DNA of 64,000 nt. It comes from Methanoflorens sp963701995 (GTDB lineage: Archaea > Halobacteriota > Bog-38 > Methanoflorentales > Methanoflorentaceae). Within the stretch, counting starts at the first letter, position 1; each line of letters starts with the position of its first letter. Below the pieces are notes generated by a model, which made no database searches, was not told the origin of the DNA, and saw only the letters and a list, made by a program, of their open reading frames with translations. The DNA lies in contig OY969693.1 in the NCBI GenBank assembly GCA_963701995.1, positions 1,922,001 through 1,986,000 of the forward strand. Reading direction: 5' to 3'. The translations under genes and the position numbers were made by a program. Of this stretch, positions 45,429-54,155 are shown piece after piece.

Positions 45429-45610
45429 GCGGATTGTTAATTTCCGTTATCACCATAACTCTAAATGAGGCCACAAATCTTTCCATAACAATACAGAAAG
45501 CCCGAGAAGCGTCCCAGACTCCAAAAGCGTGGGGGGGTATCCCGCCAGGCGGAGCGGAGCAAAAGAAGGCCGAGTACTACAAGGGCAAGGAAGTGAAAGG
45601 GAGAAAGTAG
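45425..45610 (+). pseudogene. Family 2 glycosyltransferase, truncated by a junction
   Basis: Starts at GTG overlapping the previous stop (GTGA). LLISVITITLNEATNLSITI and QKAREAS match the N-terminus of TIGR04283-type glycosyltransferases, the usual partner of TIGR04282. After residue ~30 the sequence switches to PKAWGGIPPGGAEQKKAEYY and KGKEVKGRK, a tail related to the fragment at 37175-37310. So the operon was cut by a rearrangement and its last enzyme lost. Confidence 0.7.
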
Positions 45611-45714
45611 TCACACACGTCTAGTTTTGATCGTGAATGCAATAATAACGAGGCCTTAGCATTGCTTAGGAACCATTCCGACTCAGCGACCTCCCGCGAG
45701 AAGCTAGTATCGTT

Positions 45715-45790
45715 CCAATATCGTTATATACATCATAGACGGGTGCCCAGGCAGCGGGCTTGTAATGCGCCCACTCGACTTGATCTGGGG
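45715..45790 (-). pseudogene. Integrase C-terminal stub 2
   Basis: Minus-strand QVEWAHYKPAAWAPVYDVYN matches the integrase end (GVDWRFYKSPRPEPVYDIYI). Only the last ~25 residues survive. Hairpin repeat R4 follows within ten bases. Confidence 0.6.
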
Positions 45791-45796
45791 CTGCTG

Positions 45797-45830
45797 TCGG
45801 AGCCTGTATTAGGCTCCGGTTGCTGTGTTG
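45797..45830 (+). repeat. Dispersed hairpin repeat R4
   Basis: GGAGCCTGTATTAGGCTCC (45799-45817) followed by GGTTGCTGTGTTGA. Same 19-base hairpin as R1. Confidence 0.75.
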
Positions 45831-45983
45831 ATCTTACCTCAAGGTGTTGAAAAGTTGCTAAGTCGATCGAAGCCATATAGTCCTTCTCTCTCAGGCGGCT
45901 AAAAAAACTACAGTGCTCTCCCGATACCTAGTCCCAGAATGCGTGCGGCATACGTGGAATGACCTAGAGCCTCACCGAAGCGA

Positions 45984-48914
45984 TTATTCGCTGTACCGTA
46001 CCGCATCAGCGGGCGGCAGCGCGGCGGCGGCGCGCGCTGGTCCGAGCGTACACACGATGGCAGCAATGTAAATGATAACGTAGATCGCAACGAGGAGCGT
46101 AACGGGGATGGTGAAGGGGTTCGTTGGCTGGCTGATGCTGAGATAAGCGGCGTATGAACTCGCGACTCCTGTAATCAGCCCGATCAGCGATCCGAGTATG
46201 GTAATAAAGAGCACTTCGATGAGCATCGACAGGAAGACTTTGCGTTTCTCCAACCCTATCGCCAGCATAATGCCGATGTCTCGGCGGCGCTCGAGGACAG
46301 ATCGCACCGCGATAATCCCAAGCGATGCGACGCCAATGATGAGGCCGAGACCGAGGAATATCTGTATGACGCCGTAGACCACATTGTTCTGTTGGTTCAG
46401 CTGGAGCACCTCATCGCGAATGACTCCAGCATCAACGCCGTACTGCTGGAAGTCTCTCTTGAGGTTGTAGGTCACGTTCAGAGGATCGACCCCTGGTGCC
46501 GTTTTGATGAGAAAGAGGCTGTTGCCCGCGATGGTAGGAAAGACCTGCCGCATCGCCGGTTTGCCCATGAACACGCCGTGGAGGTACGATTCGTCAAGCA
46601 CGCCCGTCACCGTAAACGCGGTCGTTCCGTTGGCAGTGGCGAGGCGCACCGTATCGCCGGCCTTCACGGGAGTGGTGCTGCTTCCGAAGGTGTACCCTGC
46701 ATCAAGGATAACGTTCTTGGGATTGGCAAGCGACTGCCAAACCGCCTGGGAAGTCATACTTTTAGCGGTGTTTTGAAAACTGTACGTCGCGTGCCTGACG
46801 AACGATGCATCTATGCCGTACACGGTGTCGAACGGTGGCCCTTGGTACCGCACCGTTTGATTGTTAATGGTCAGCCCGTATACCGACGTGGTGAAGAGCC
46901 CGTCGCTGTAGGTTATCTTCGAGGTGTCGAAGGGGACAACTGACGGAGAGACCGCACCAGACGTTTGTGCAGTGACCGCTCCTCCCGCTGGCACTGCCCG
47001 CGGCGCGTTCGTGAGGTTTGAGAGCGGGACGGCCGAAGTCGCACGCACATCATACCCGCCAGCTTGTTGCGCGACATTAACTTGGTACGTCGCGCCCTGG
47101 ATCGCGAAAAACACTATGATAAAGGTGACGAGCGAGAACATAGTGACGGTCAAGCCCGTCCGGAACATCTTATTGAAGGGATACGCGAGCGACGGTTTGA
47201 TGATCGCCCCGAGTGCTCGTGTGCGGCCGAACGTGCCGTTCACCGCTCGAATGAGCGTGGTCACATTCACGACGGCGATGAGCACCACCCCGATGACCAG
47301 CAGGATGCCCCCAGCCACGATCAACGTATTTGCGTCTGTGCCGCTCAGATCTGCTAGTGTGTAGATGCTCAGATACAGAATGTAGGCGACGAGCGCGATG
47401 CCTGCCACCGAAAATGTCCATCGACTGCTCGTGAAGCGTGACCCAACCACGCCGGCGCCCAAGATGGCGAGCGAAGGCGCGATCACCTTGATGAGCACGT
47501 TTGACCCTGCCACAACGTAGAGCGCAACGCCGAGCACCACGAGCAGCGCGCTCGCCGCGACGACTCGGGTGCTGCGCCGCGTATCGCCCTCTTCCTCAGT
47601 GTTTCGTATAGCCTGGATGATGTTGATCCTGCTAATCCGGAAGGACGTCAGGCCTATTGTCGCGAGCGTCACGATCATGCCAATCAGAAACGCCTCGAGC
47701 ACCATGGAAGCGCTGTAATGGACGGACAAAGAGGTGCCGAGGTTCACAAAGATCGAATTAAATCCGTACGTGAGGGCCGCGCCCACACCGATGCCGACCA
47801 CGGACCCGAGCGCTGCCGCGATCACTGCATAAATGACGCCCTCAAACAGGACGAGCTCCATCAGGTGACCGCGCGGCAGTCCTATGGCGCGCACGATCCC
47901 GAGCTCGCCTTTTCGTTCCTCCGCAAGCATGACAAAGATGTTGATGATAAGCGCCACGCCTGCGGCGACCGAAAAAGCACCGAGCAACACGAAGAGGCTC
48001 GATATCTGGGCACCAGTATTTTGCGCCTGGGTCAGCAGGTTCTGTTTGATAGGGCTCACCGTAAAGCTGAGAGGGAGGCCCGCAAGCGCGTGCGTCACCG
48101 CATCGACAACGGCAGGAGAGGCTGCGGCGCCGTTTTCGACAGTTCCCGTATTGGTGATACGAATCCCGGTAATTTGTCCCGGCATTTGCGCGAATGCCTG
48201 GGCGGTCTCGAGCGCGGTGTATATGTTGAGATTCAGGCCATACTGCGCCTTCCCCTCATCTTGCGCGATGTACTTAATCGTAAAATTATGTGCTCTCGGC
48301 GCCGCACCTGTGCTCCCCCCATACACCGTTAGCGTATCACCGACGTGCGCGTTGAGCTCGTGGGCGAGCTTGTTTTGAATGAGCACCTCGTCAGCGCGAA
48401 GGTCCGTCGCATCCGTGCGTGTCCCGTCAAGGAGAGTAAACGAGCCGAAGCTCTTATCGATGGTAAGGTTCGTGCCAAAAACCCGTGCACCGGTTGCGGT
48501 GACGCCATTGCTCGCGTCAAGAACCGACGGCACGTTGATAGACACTTCCGGCGCGATGCCAGCGACAAGCCCCGTCACGGTCGGGTTCGCGGCGAGCTTA
48601 TCGTACACTGAAGAGTTGAAGAACTGGTAGTTTCCGTACTGGCTCCCGACAGTCACCACTTCGTCGACCGCTCCCAACGAATCGTAGGCGATTTTTTGGA
48701 TCGTGTAATTGAATGAGTCACCCGCCACGAGCGATCCTGAGATTACTGCCGTGCTGATGAGCAGCCCAACGATGACGACGGCGGTGTTTTTCGGGCGCCG
48801 TGAAAAATTTCGCACGCCCATCGTAAAGAGGATTCTGTGCCTGACTGCGAGCAGAGCGGTAAAAAGGAGTATCAGTCCGACAATCACCGCCAGGAGAGTT
48901 GTCGTCAAATCCAT
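45984..48914 (-). CDS. FtsX-like ABC transporter permease (two FtsX modules)
   Basis: About 976 aa from ATG 48914. Four-plus-four membrane helices with two FtsX domains: first after a large extracellular MacB-like region (FVLLGAFSVAAGVALIINIF, LGIVRAIGLPRGHLMELVLF), and second at the C-terminus (IIAVRSVLERRRDIGIMLAI, LEKRKVFLSMLIEVLF). Extracytoplasmic loops are rich in Thr/Gly/Val. Pairs with the ATPase that ends just upstream. Probably a lipoprotein/peptide exporter or mechanotransmission complex; cargo unknown. Confidence 0.88.
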   Translation of the reverse strand: MDLTTTLLAVIVGLILLFTALLAVRHRILFTMGVRNFSRRPKNTAVVIVGLLISTAVISGSLVAGDSFNYTIQKIAYDSLGAVDEVVTVGSQYGNYQFFNSSVYDKLAANPTVTGLVAGIAPEVSINVPSVLDASNGVTATGARVFGTNLTIDKSFGSFTLLDGTRTDATDLRADEVLIQNKLAHELNAHVGDTLTVYGGSTGAAPRAHNFTIKYIAQDEGKAQYGLNLNIYTALETAQAFAQMPGQITGIRITNTGTVENGAAASPAVVDAVTHALAGLPLSFTVSPIKQNLLTQAQNTGAQISSLFVLLGAFSVAAGVALIINIFVMLAEERKGELGIVRAIGLPRGHLMELVLFEGVIYAVIAAALGSVVGIGVGAALTYGFNSIFVNLGTSLSVHYSASMVLEAFLIGMIVTLATIGLTSFRISRINIIQAIRNTEEEGDTRRSTRVVAASALLVVLGVALYVVAGSNVLIKVIAPSLAILGAGVVGSRFTSSRWTFSVAGIALVAYILYLSIYTLADLSGTDANTLIVAGGILLVIGVVLIAVVNVTTLIRAVNGTFGRTRALGAIIKPSLAYPFNKMFRTGLTVTMFSLVTFIIVFFAIQGATYQVNVAQQAGGYDVRATSAVPLSNLTNAPRAVPAGGAVTAQTSGAVSPSVVPFDTSKITYSDGLFTTSVYGLTINNQTVRYQGPPFDTVYGIDASFVRHATYSFQNTAKSMTSQAVWQSLANPKNVILDAGYTFGSSTTPVKAGDTVRLATANGTTAFTVTGVLDESYLHGVFMGKPAMRQVFPTIAGNSLFLIKTAPGVDPLNVTYNLKRDFQQYGVDAGVIRDEVLQLNQQNNVVYGVIQIFLGLGLIIGVASLGIIAVRSVLERRRDIGIMLAIGLEKRKVFLSMLIEVLFITILGSLIGLITGVASSYAAYLSISQPTNPFTIPVTLLVAIYVIIYIAAIVCTLGPARAAAALPPADAVRYSE

Positions 48915-48950
48915 CTGGGTTCCTCGTTTGTGCGCGCACGGTTCAGGCAA

Positions 48951-49667
48951 TTAGGGGGGTAATTCCGAGGCGTTGCCCCCCGGCCGAGCGTTCTCGTCAG
49001 ACGAGATCGTGCCATCTTTCATTCCGATGATCCGATCTGCTTGCGCGCCGACGGTCGGGTCGTGCGTTACGATGACGAGTGTCTGGTCATTTTTTATGTT
49101 AAATTTCTTCAATAGCTCCATAATATTATGCGCATTCTCAGAGTCGAGATTGCCGGTCGGTTCGTCGGCCCACACGATCGCGGGCTTGTTGACGAGCGCT
49201 CGCGCGATCGCCACGCGCTGTTGCTGCCCGCCCGAGAGCTCTGACGGTTTGTGCGTGCTCCAGCGCTCCATGTCTACAAGCGACAGCATGTCTGAGGCAC
49301 GTCGGTGCGCTTCATGTGAGTCAACTCCGGCGATAAGGAGGGGTAGCTCCACGTTCTCGTGTGCGGTAAGTACGGGTAACAGGTTGAATGATTGAAAGAC
49401 AAAACCCATACGTTCTGCCCGATAGCGGGCGCGCGCCTTGTCCGACATATGCTCGAGCGGTGTACCGTCAATGCGGATCGTCCCGGTCGTTGGCTCATCG
49501 AGTCCGGAGAGGCAGTTGAGCAGTGTCGTTTTCCCGCTTCCGCTTGGGCCCATTATGGAGACCATCTCTCCCGCAGCAATGGTGAGCGTGATTTGGTGAA
49601 GAGCGTCTACTTCTAAACCTTTTAGTCGATATACTTTAGAAACGTCGAGCGCTTCGACAGCGTTCAT
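48951..49667 (-). CDS. ABC transporter ATPase, LolD/MacB type
   Basis: 238 aa. Walker A SIMGPSGSGKTTLLNCLSGL, Q-loop FVFQSFNLLPVLTAHENVEL, signature LSGGQQQRVAIARALVNKPA, Walker B IVWADEPTGNLDS, H-loop LVIVTHDP. Its stop lies 36 bases before the permease start, same strand, so the two form one operon. Confidence 0.94.
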   Translation of the reverse strand: MNAVEALDVSKVYRLKGLEVDALHQITLTIAAGEMVSIMGPSGSGKTTLLNCLSGLDEPTTGTIRIDGTPLEHMSDKARARYRAERMGFVFQSFNLLPVLTAHENVELPLLIAGVDSHEAHRRASDMLSLVDMERWSTHKPSELSGGQQQRVAIARALVNKPAIVWADEPTGNLDSENAHNIMELLKKFNIKNDQTLVIVTHDPTVGAQADRIIGMKDGTISSDENARPGGNASELPP

Positions 49668-49800
49668 TCATATTCCCCCTCAAAACGTCATTATTATTCC
49701 TTATAGATTTTGCTCTGCATACTAGCTCCGGTCCTATGTAATACATCCTCGGTCTCTGTTTCTATGCACTGTCCGCCGTTAAGAAGTCACTCACCAGATC

Positions 49801-49890
49801 TAGCGTAGAGCCCCACACCTGTCCAAAACTTCACATATGCGTCATACACGTGTTCCGGGAGCGGATGCCGCTAGTTGCTCCACCGACGCG
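49801..49890 (-). pseudogene. Integrase C-terminal stub 3
   Basis: Minus-strand frame RRWSN-stop-RHPLPEHVYDAYV matches stub 1 (EWSNYRHPLPEHVYDVYM) with the catalytic-region Tyr codon replaced by TAG. DNA similarity to stub 1 is high, so this is a separate, younger relic. Confidence 0.65.
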
Positions 49891-49927
49891 CATACCGCGA
49901 GGCTGTCCATACTCGAAGAGTTATGCA

Positions 49928-50323
49928 TCACACGCGCTGATGCACAGAGAGCAAGGGAAAGACGAACGGAACCAGAATCAGACCGATCGCCCACAAACTG
50001 TATACTGTTATGACTCGCCGACTATAGTCTGCTTTGCGGGCGCGGTCGCCGCGCCGAACGATACTCAGCGCTAGAAGCAAGAAGGTCAGTGAGTTAAGCC
50101 CGCACGATAAGAAAAATAACCCGGCAAGGACCACGGACAATGAGCCTTGCGGCGTACCGGCGAGAAGCACAAATGATCCGATCATAACAGCGAGTGCGGT
50201 GGCGAGGGCGAATTCGAGGATAATAAAGCGGGCTCCGTTAAGGGCCATATCCATTCGGACGAGGTCGCGCACCTCGATGACTACACTAGGGCGATATCCG
50301 TTTTGATCCGGGGTTGACGTCAT
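49928..50323 (-). CDS. Four-helix membrane protein, unknown
   Basis: 131 aa. Hydrophobic segments FIILEFALATALAVMIGSFV, SVVLAGLFFLSCGLNSLTFL, VYSLWAIGLILVPFVFPLL with basic loop RRGDRARKADYSRR. No family recognised. Upstream neighbour on the same strand is the broken TMEM175 gene. Confidence 0.6.
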   Translation of the reverse strand: MTSTPDQNGYRPSVVIEVRDLVRMDMALNGARFIILEFALATALAVMIGSFVLLAGTPQGSLSVVLAGLFFLSCGLNSLTFLLLALSIVRRGDRARKADYSRRVITVYSLWAIGLILVPFVFPLLSVHQRV

Positions 50324-50371
50324 GCGCTCTCCCTCAACTCAAACCGTATGCTGATCTCCTCAGTGCGTTGT

Positions 50372-51027
50372 CTAGCCGGGGTGCAGTCGACGCACAGCGT
50401 TAAGTGCAAAGACGAGCAGCCACGTGGCCTCGGCAGCAGGAATACTTACAAACGCGATGCCCATCGAAGCGAGGAAGACAAGAGGGGCGACTGCATTCCT
50501 GAGTGTAGTTGCGTGAATATGCTGCGTGCTCAGCATCGTTGCCACAAGCCGATGATTGTGCGATGCGTAGAGCCAGAGCGCACTCAAAAGCAGACCTGTG
50601 ATCGCGAGCGTCGCCGCATAGAGTATAACGGCAATCAGCTGGTCGCCGTATGCGCTGAGCACCCCCGTCGGAAATGGAATTAGTGCGACGAAAAGCAGAA
50701 AGAAAAGATTGATCCAAGCGAGCCTTCGGTCGTAGCGTTCGATATAGTGGAACGTGCGCTGATGCGCCATCCAGTACGCCCTATCACCAAAAAGCTGAGC
50801 GCATAGCTAAAGAGTCTCGGCACGGTGGCGAGCAGTGCTGAGGGCAATTCGGTCGAGACAGCGCCCGGTTGAATGACCGGGAGCGCGACATTAAGCACGA
50901 GCAGCGTAATCGCTATCGCAAAGACCCCGTCGCTGAAGAAAATGAGGCGATCTAAGGCTTTGCGCTCATGGTAGGATATCTCCGACGACGGGACCGACGT
51001 CTCTTTTTTTGCGGAGATTTTGACCAC
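50372..51027 (-). pseudogene. TMEM175-type potassium channel, frameshifted
   Basis: N-terminal frame: RLIFFSDGVFAIAITLLVLN (the FSDGVFAIAITLLVL signature of TMEM175/DUF1211). C-terminal frame: MAHQRTFHYIERYDRRLAWI, NLFFLLFVALIPFPTGVLSA. One G is missing from a GGGG run near 50782; restoring it gives VIGAYWMAHQRTF as in the family. Encodes a ~210-aa six-helix channel if repaired. Confidence 0.82.
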
Positions 51028-51238
51028 CTGCTACCAAGCCGGCGCTTAGGCCTCTACGTGCTTCGACATGTACGCAGAATTATGACTGCGTTCAGCGCGA
51101 TGATATCCACATAGATAGCTGAATAAATCTCAGTATCTCCCTTTTTTAAGCCTCTCCTACTCGCTAGCTGCAATTCTGTCCCTGTAGTTCACCTCTATGA
51201 GGTGCATCTTCTTTCAGGTGATGCCCGGCCAGCCGGCC

Positions 51239-51613
51239 TTATTTCGCAGACGGGTCCATCTCCATGACGCCAAAAACGTTCCCTTCTGTGTCCGTGCAGT
51301 AGGCGAGATACCCCTGGCCCGCTACGGCCATTTTTGGCATCATAACGTTTCCGCCGGCGTCCACGATCTTTTTCGTGAAGTCATCGACAGATGCGACGCT
51401 GATGGTGTTGACCGTAACCTGCTCAGGCATCCTGCGCGGCATTATCGCACCGTTAATTCCCGGTTCGTCATCGGGTCCTGTCGTGACTAGCCAGTAGTCC
51501 ATAGGCGCTTCCCACTTTGTGATGGTCCACCCAAACACCTTCTCGTAAAACGCTATCGCCCGCTTTGGGTCGTCGGCAGGCAGCTCGAAATACATTACTC
51601 TTCCTCTTGGCAT
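51239..51613 (-). CDS. VOC-family (glyoxalase/bleomycin-resistance-like) protein
   Basis: 124 aa from ATG 51613 with GGGAGGA. One VOC domain: YFELPADDPKRAIAFYEKVF, GWTITKWEAP, DEPGINGAIMPR and the C-terminal YCTDTEGNVFGVMEMDPSAK. Enzymatic role unassigned; proteins of this subfamily are often single-domain with unknown ligand. Confidence 0.88.
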   Translation of the reverse strand: MPRGRVMYFELPADDPKRAIAFYEKVFGWTITKWEAPMDYWLVTTGPDDEPGINGAIMPRRMPEQVTVNTISVASVDDFTKKIVDAGGNVMMPKMAVAGQGYLAYCTDTEGNVFGVMEMDPSAK

Positions 51614-52018
51614 TATTATCCTCCCTAAGGTTTTTTGCAAGTCTTTGTGACGCTGATACTTACGCACGTTGGCCGGGAACCGTGTGCGAGATGCTTTTAT
51701 GCCGCGGAAAGCACGGAATCAAGTTTGTGGTGAGCTGAAGTGTTCGATACCAAGCTGTCAGCAGACTTCCGGTTGATGCATTATCCAACTGAAGTTCTGC
51801 GGGTAGCTATCGACGTCCCGTGCGCAACGATCTGGCTCAAGGAAACTAGCAATTGCGGTGATAACGTGTATTAGGCTCCGCTTGCTTTGTTGAGTTTTGT
51901 TTCAAACTGCGAGGATGCCGCTTAGGCCGAAGCTGCTCGTTTCTAGCTGTCTACACTCACATCGGCACGATGCTCAGAGAACTTTCGCAGATCTGAGGCA
52001 ACAAAATGTTTGTTTTTC
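51614..52018. other. Intergenic stretch with half hairpin repeat
   Basis: No gene. Contains the truncated unit R5 at 51865-51894. Confidence 0.5.
51865..51894 (+). repeat. Dispersed hairpin repeat R5 (half)
   Basis: GTGTATTAGGCTCC with CGCTTGCTTTGTTGAG keeps the right arm only; the left stem is lost. Confidence 0.55.
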
Positions 52019-52480
52019 ATGCATGGTACTAAAAGCAAAAACTTAAGTCAGCGCCCTCCGCAACCTTTTCCTATGCCGTTCGTTCATCAACCTGAGTATA
52101 TACCTGGAATTCCAGCAGCCACCATTACAACCCCCACTAATAATACGCGGGTGGAAAACTCAGAATTTGTTAAAGGCACAGCCCATAACATTGAGGGAGG
52201 ACAATATTGGCTATGGCTTGCATTATATGGTTACAACGCGAACCGCCATTACCCACAAGATGGTCCCGTTGTTGTCTCCTCAGACGGTCAATGGGAGATG
52301 ACTGCTTCTTTTGGGAGCAGCGGAAGGTATGATATTACTGCGCTCGCTGCAGACAAAGACGCCAACGAGATTCTCTTACTATACCAAGCGGCCAGTGAGT
52401 CGAGTGGTGATTATCCGGGGTTGCCTGCCCTTCCTTCAGGATGCATAACGCTGGCTTCAGTCACCGTCTCTAGAACGTAG
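52019..52480 (+). CDS. Hypothetical protein, beta-rich
   Basis: 153 aa from ATG 52019. Pro-rich start, then ITTPTNNTRVENSEFVKGTA and VVVSSDGQWEMTASFGSSGR, which look like an Ig-like or carbohydrate-binding beta sandwich. No signal peptide. Family not recognised. Resembles bacterial surface modules, so transfer is possible. Confidence 0.5.
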   Translation: MHGTKSKNLSQRPPQPFPMPFVHQPEYIPGIPAATITTPTNNTRVENSEFVKGTAHNIEGGQYWLWLALYGYNANRHYPQDGPVVVSSDGQWEMTASFGSSGRYDITALAADKDANEILLLYQAASESSGDYPGLPALPSGCITLASVTVSRT

Positions 52481-52623
52481 CTTTAACCGTGTACTATTCG
52501 TTCAAGCAGGGTTACTGAAGCAAAAAAAGTACTTTGTCAGCGCAAGCTTTCTTCTCTAACAACTAAACTGAATTGATGCTTGCTGCGCTCACATTTTTGG
52601 TTCGTGTTTAGCATCTGCCGGTC

Positions 52624-52642
52624 GGAGCCCCCACCAGGCTCC
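52624..52642 (+). repeat. Dispersed hairpin repeat R6
   Basis: GGAGCCCCCACCAGGCTCC; hairpin kept with a changed loop. The downstream CTGTGTCGAAT block is not recognisable. Confidence 0.5.
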
Positions 52643-52691
52643 AGCGGCAGTTTTATTCGGAGTAGAGAAGAATTACTGATATTATAAAGGC

Positions 52692-53153
52692 ATGAAGATA
52701 CCAAAGTTAGCAGTTACGGACAAAGACAATATGATCGCGGAGCGTGTCGGTAAAACCGACCACAAAACGCTAGCAGTCTGGGCTTGTGATTGTGCTGAAC
52801 GTGCACTGCCCTATTTTGAAAATAAATACCCGCAGGATAACCGTCCGAGGCTAGCTATTGAAGCAGGTCGAGCGTGGGTGAAAACTGGCGTGTTTAAGAT
52901 GGATATACGCAAGATTGCACTTGCAGCTCATGCGGCAGCTCGTGAAGTAAAAGATGAAAATGCAGCTCGCGCAGCTGCCCGTGCAGCAGGTCAAGCGTTG
53001 TCTACTGCACATGTTCCCACCCACGCTGTCGCTGCTGCCATTTACGCAGCAACCGCTGTCCGCGACGCCGTTGAACCTGCTAACGCCGAGATAGCCACAG
53101 ACAAAGAGCGTGAGTGGCAATTGCAGCATTTACTTAACTTGTCGGAAAGCTAA
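52692..53153 (+). CDS. Imm5-like putative immunity protein
   Basis: 153 aa, mostly alpha-helical. CAERALPYFENKYPQDNRPR then LAIEAGRAWVKTG, followed by Ala-rich helices (AAHAAAREV, AARAAARAAGQALSTAHV), as in the family of putative immunity proteins in polymorphic toxin systems. No toxin gene is adjacent, so it is an orphan. AT-neutral, start ATG 52692 with a poor ribosome site. Confidence 0.7.
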   Translation: MKIPKLAVTDKDNMIAERVGKTDHKTLAVWACDCAERALPYFENKYPQDNRPRLAIEAGRAWVKTGVFKMDIRKIALAAHAAAREVKDENAARAAARAAGQALSTAHVPTHAVAAAIYAATAVRDAVEPANAEIATDKEREWQLQHLLNLSES

Positions 53154-53176
53154 GCCATGCCAACGATTTCATTGGC

Positions 53177-53325
53177 TTACAAACCCAGAAGCTGCTTCTT
53201 TTTTGCAGCAAACTCAGCCTCTGTCACTAAGCCTTGCTCTTTGAGCTTAGCTAGTTTGGTTAATTCGTCGTCGACACTAGGCTGGCTGACTGGTGCTGCT
53301 GCCGCGTGCCTTGCTTGCTTAACAG
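53177..53325 (-). pseudogene. SHOCT-domain fragment
   Basis: Minus-strand frame AAAAPVSQPSVDDELTKLAK then LKEQGLVTEAEFAAKKKQLL ends at TAA 53177. This is a canonical SHOCT module (short C-terminal domain). No start codon precedes it and a TGA lies ~45 residues upstream, so it is the tail of a lost gene. Confidence 0.65.
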
Positions 53326-53506
53326 ATCATACGGCAGTAAAGTGAGCAGGCTCATCAGCTAACGTCGGAAGGTTGCTATACCGGTTCACACGTCGGAGCC
53401 TCCATCATACTCGGAATTCTCATACTACTTGAACACAGGAGCAGCTGCTTGCTAAGCAGGCTCATCGGGCAAGCTATTTGACATCAATACACAATGAACA
53501 GAGATT

Positions 53507-53948
53507 ATGGACTTTGGAGAATACATTAAGTTTGCAAATGAACACCCCCCTCTGCTCTGTCGCAACCGTCGACAGCGATCAGCCGCATGTGCGGAGGTTT
53601 GGCATGTGGTTTGCCGATACGAACGGCTTTTACTTCTCTACCGGTAAGATGAAAGAAGTCTACCGACAACTCCCGATGAACCCGAAAGTAGAACTGTCCT
53701 TCTACGCGCCACCTGAAACCCCGGCAGGACAGGGTTCCGCGGTGGACATTGGAACGGAGATGCGCGTTACCGGCACAGCTGAATTTTTAAATGACCTCGC
53801 GATGAAAGACCGCCTCTTAACCGACAGGCCGTTTCTGCGTCCGATTGCCGACAACGTGGCAATAGTGCACGTCAAAGACGGTGAAACGTGGTTTTGGACC
53901 TGGGAGAACAACACGCGTGAATCGACCATAGAGAGGGCTCGCTTTTAA
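53507..53948 (+). pseudogene. Pyridoxamine 5'-phosphate oxidase-like flavin protein, frameshifted near start
   Basis: ATG 53507 reads MDFGEYIKFANEHP, then one extra C in a six-C run (53543-53550) shifts the frame; without it the protein continues LCSVATVDSDQPHVRRFGMW, STGKMKEVYRQLPMNPKVEL and ends TRESTIERARF. About 145 aa, FMN-binding split barrel. A TTG-started downstream frame could still yield the main domain. Confidence 0.75.
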
Positions 53949-54155
53949 TTGAAAGCCGTTTGACAACTGAGCGTAAAACGACGTTTCAATGGAAGGACGA
54001 TAGAATATCGAAAAACAAGGTCGAATACTGGTCGCTTGGTGAGTAAAGTTAGTTGGTTGTATACTAACAACATCCATTACTATCCAGAAACTGAAAAAGC
54101 GAAAAACGCTTATAAGGCTATCAAACGCTCTTCTAGTCTCGAGGAGGTTAGCAGC

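Noticed and set aside
45797..45830. Hairpin as a rho-independent-like terminator
   Set aside because: No T-run follows, the unit has a conserved downstream block, and copies lie far from gene ends.
36173..52642. CRISPR array
   Set aside because: The hairpin units are kilobases apart with no regular spacers and no cas genes in the window.
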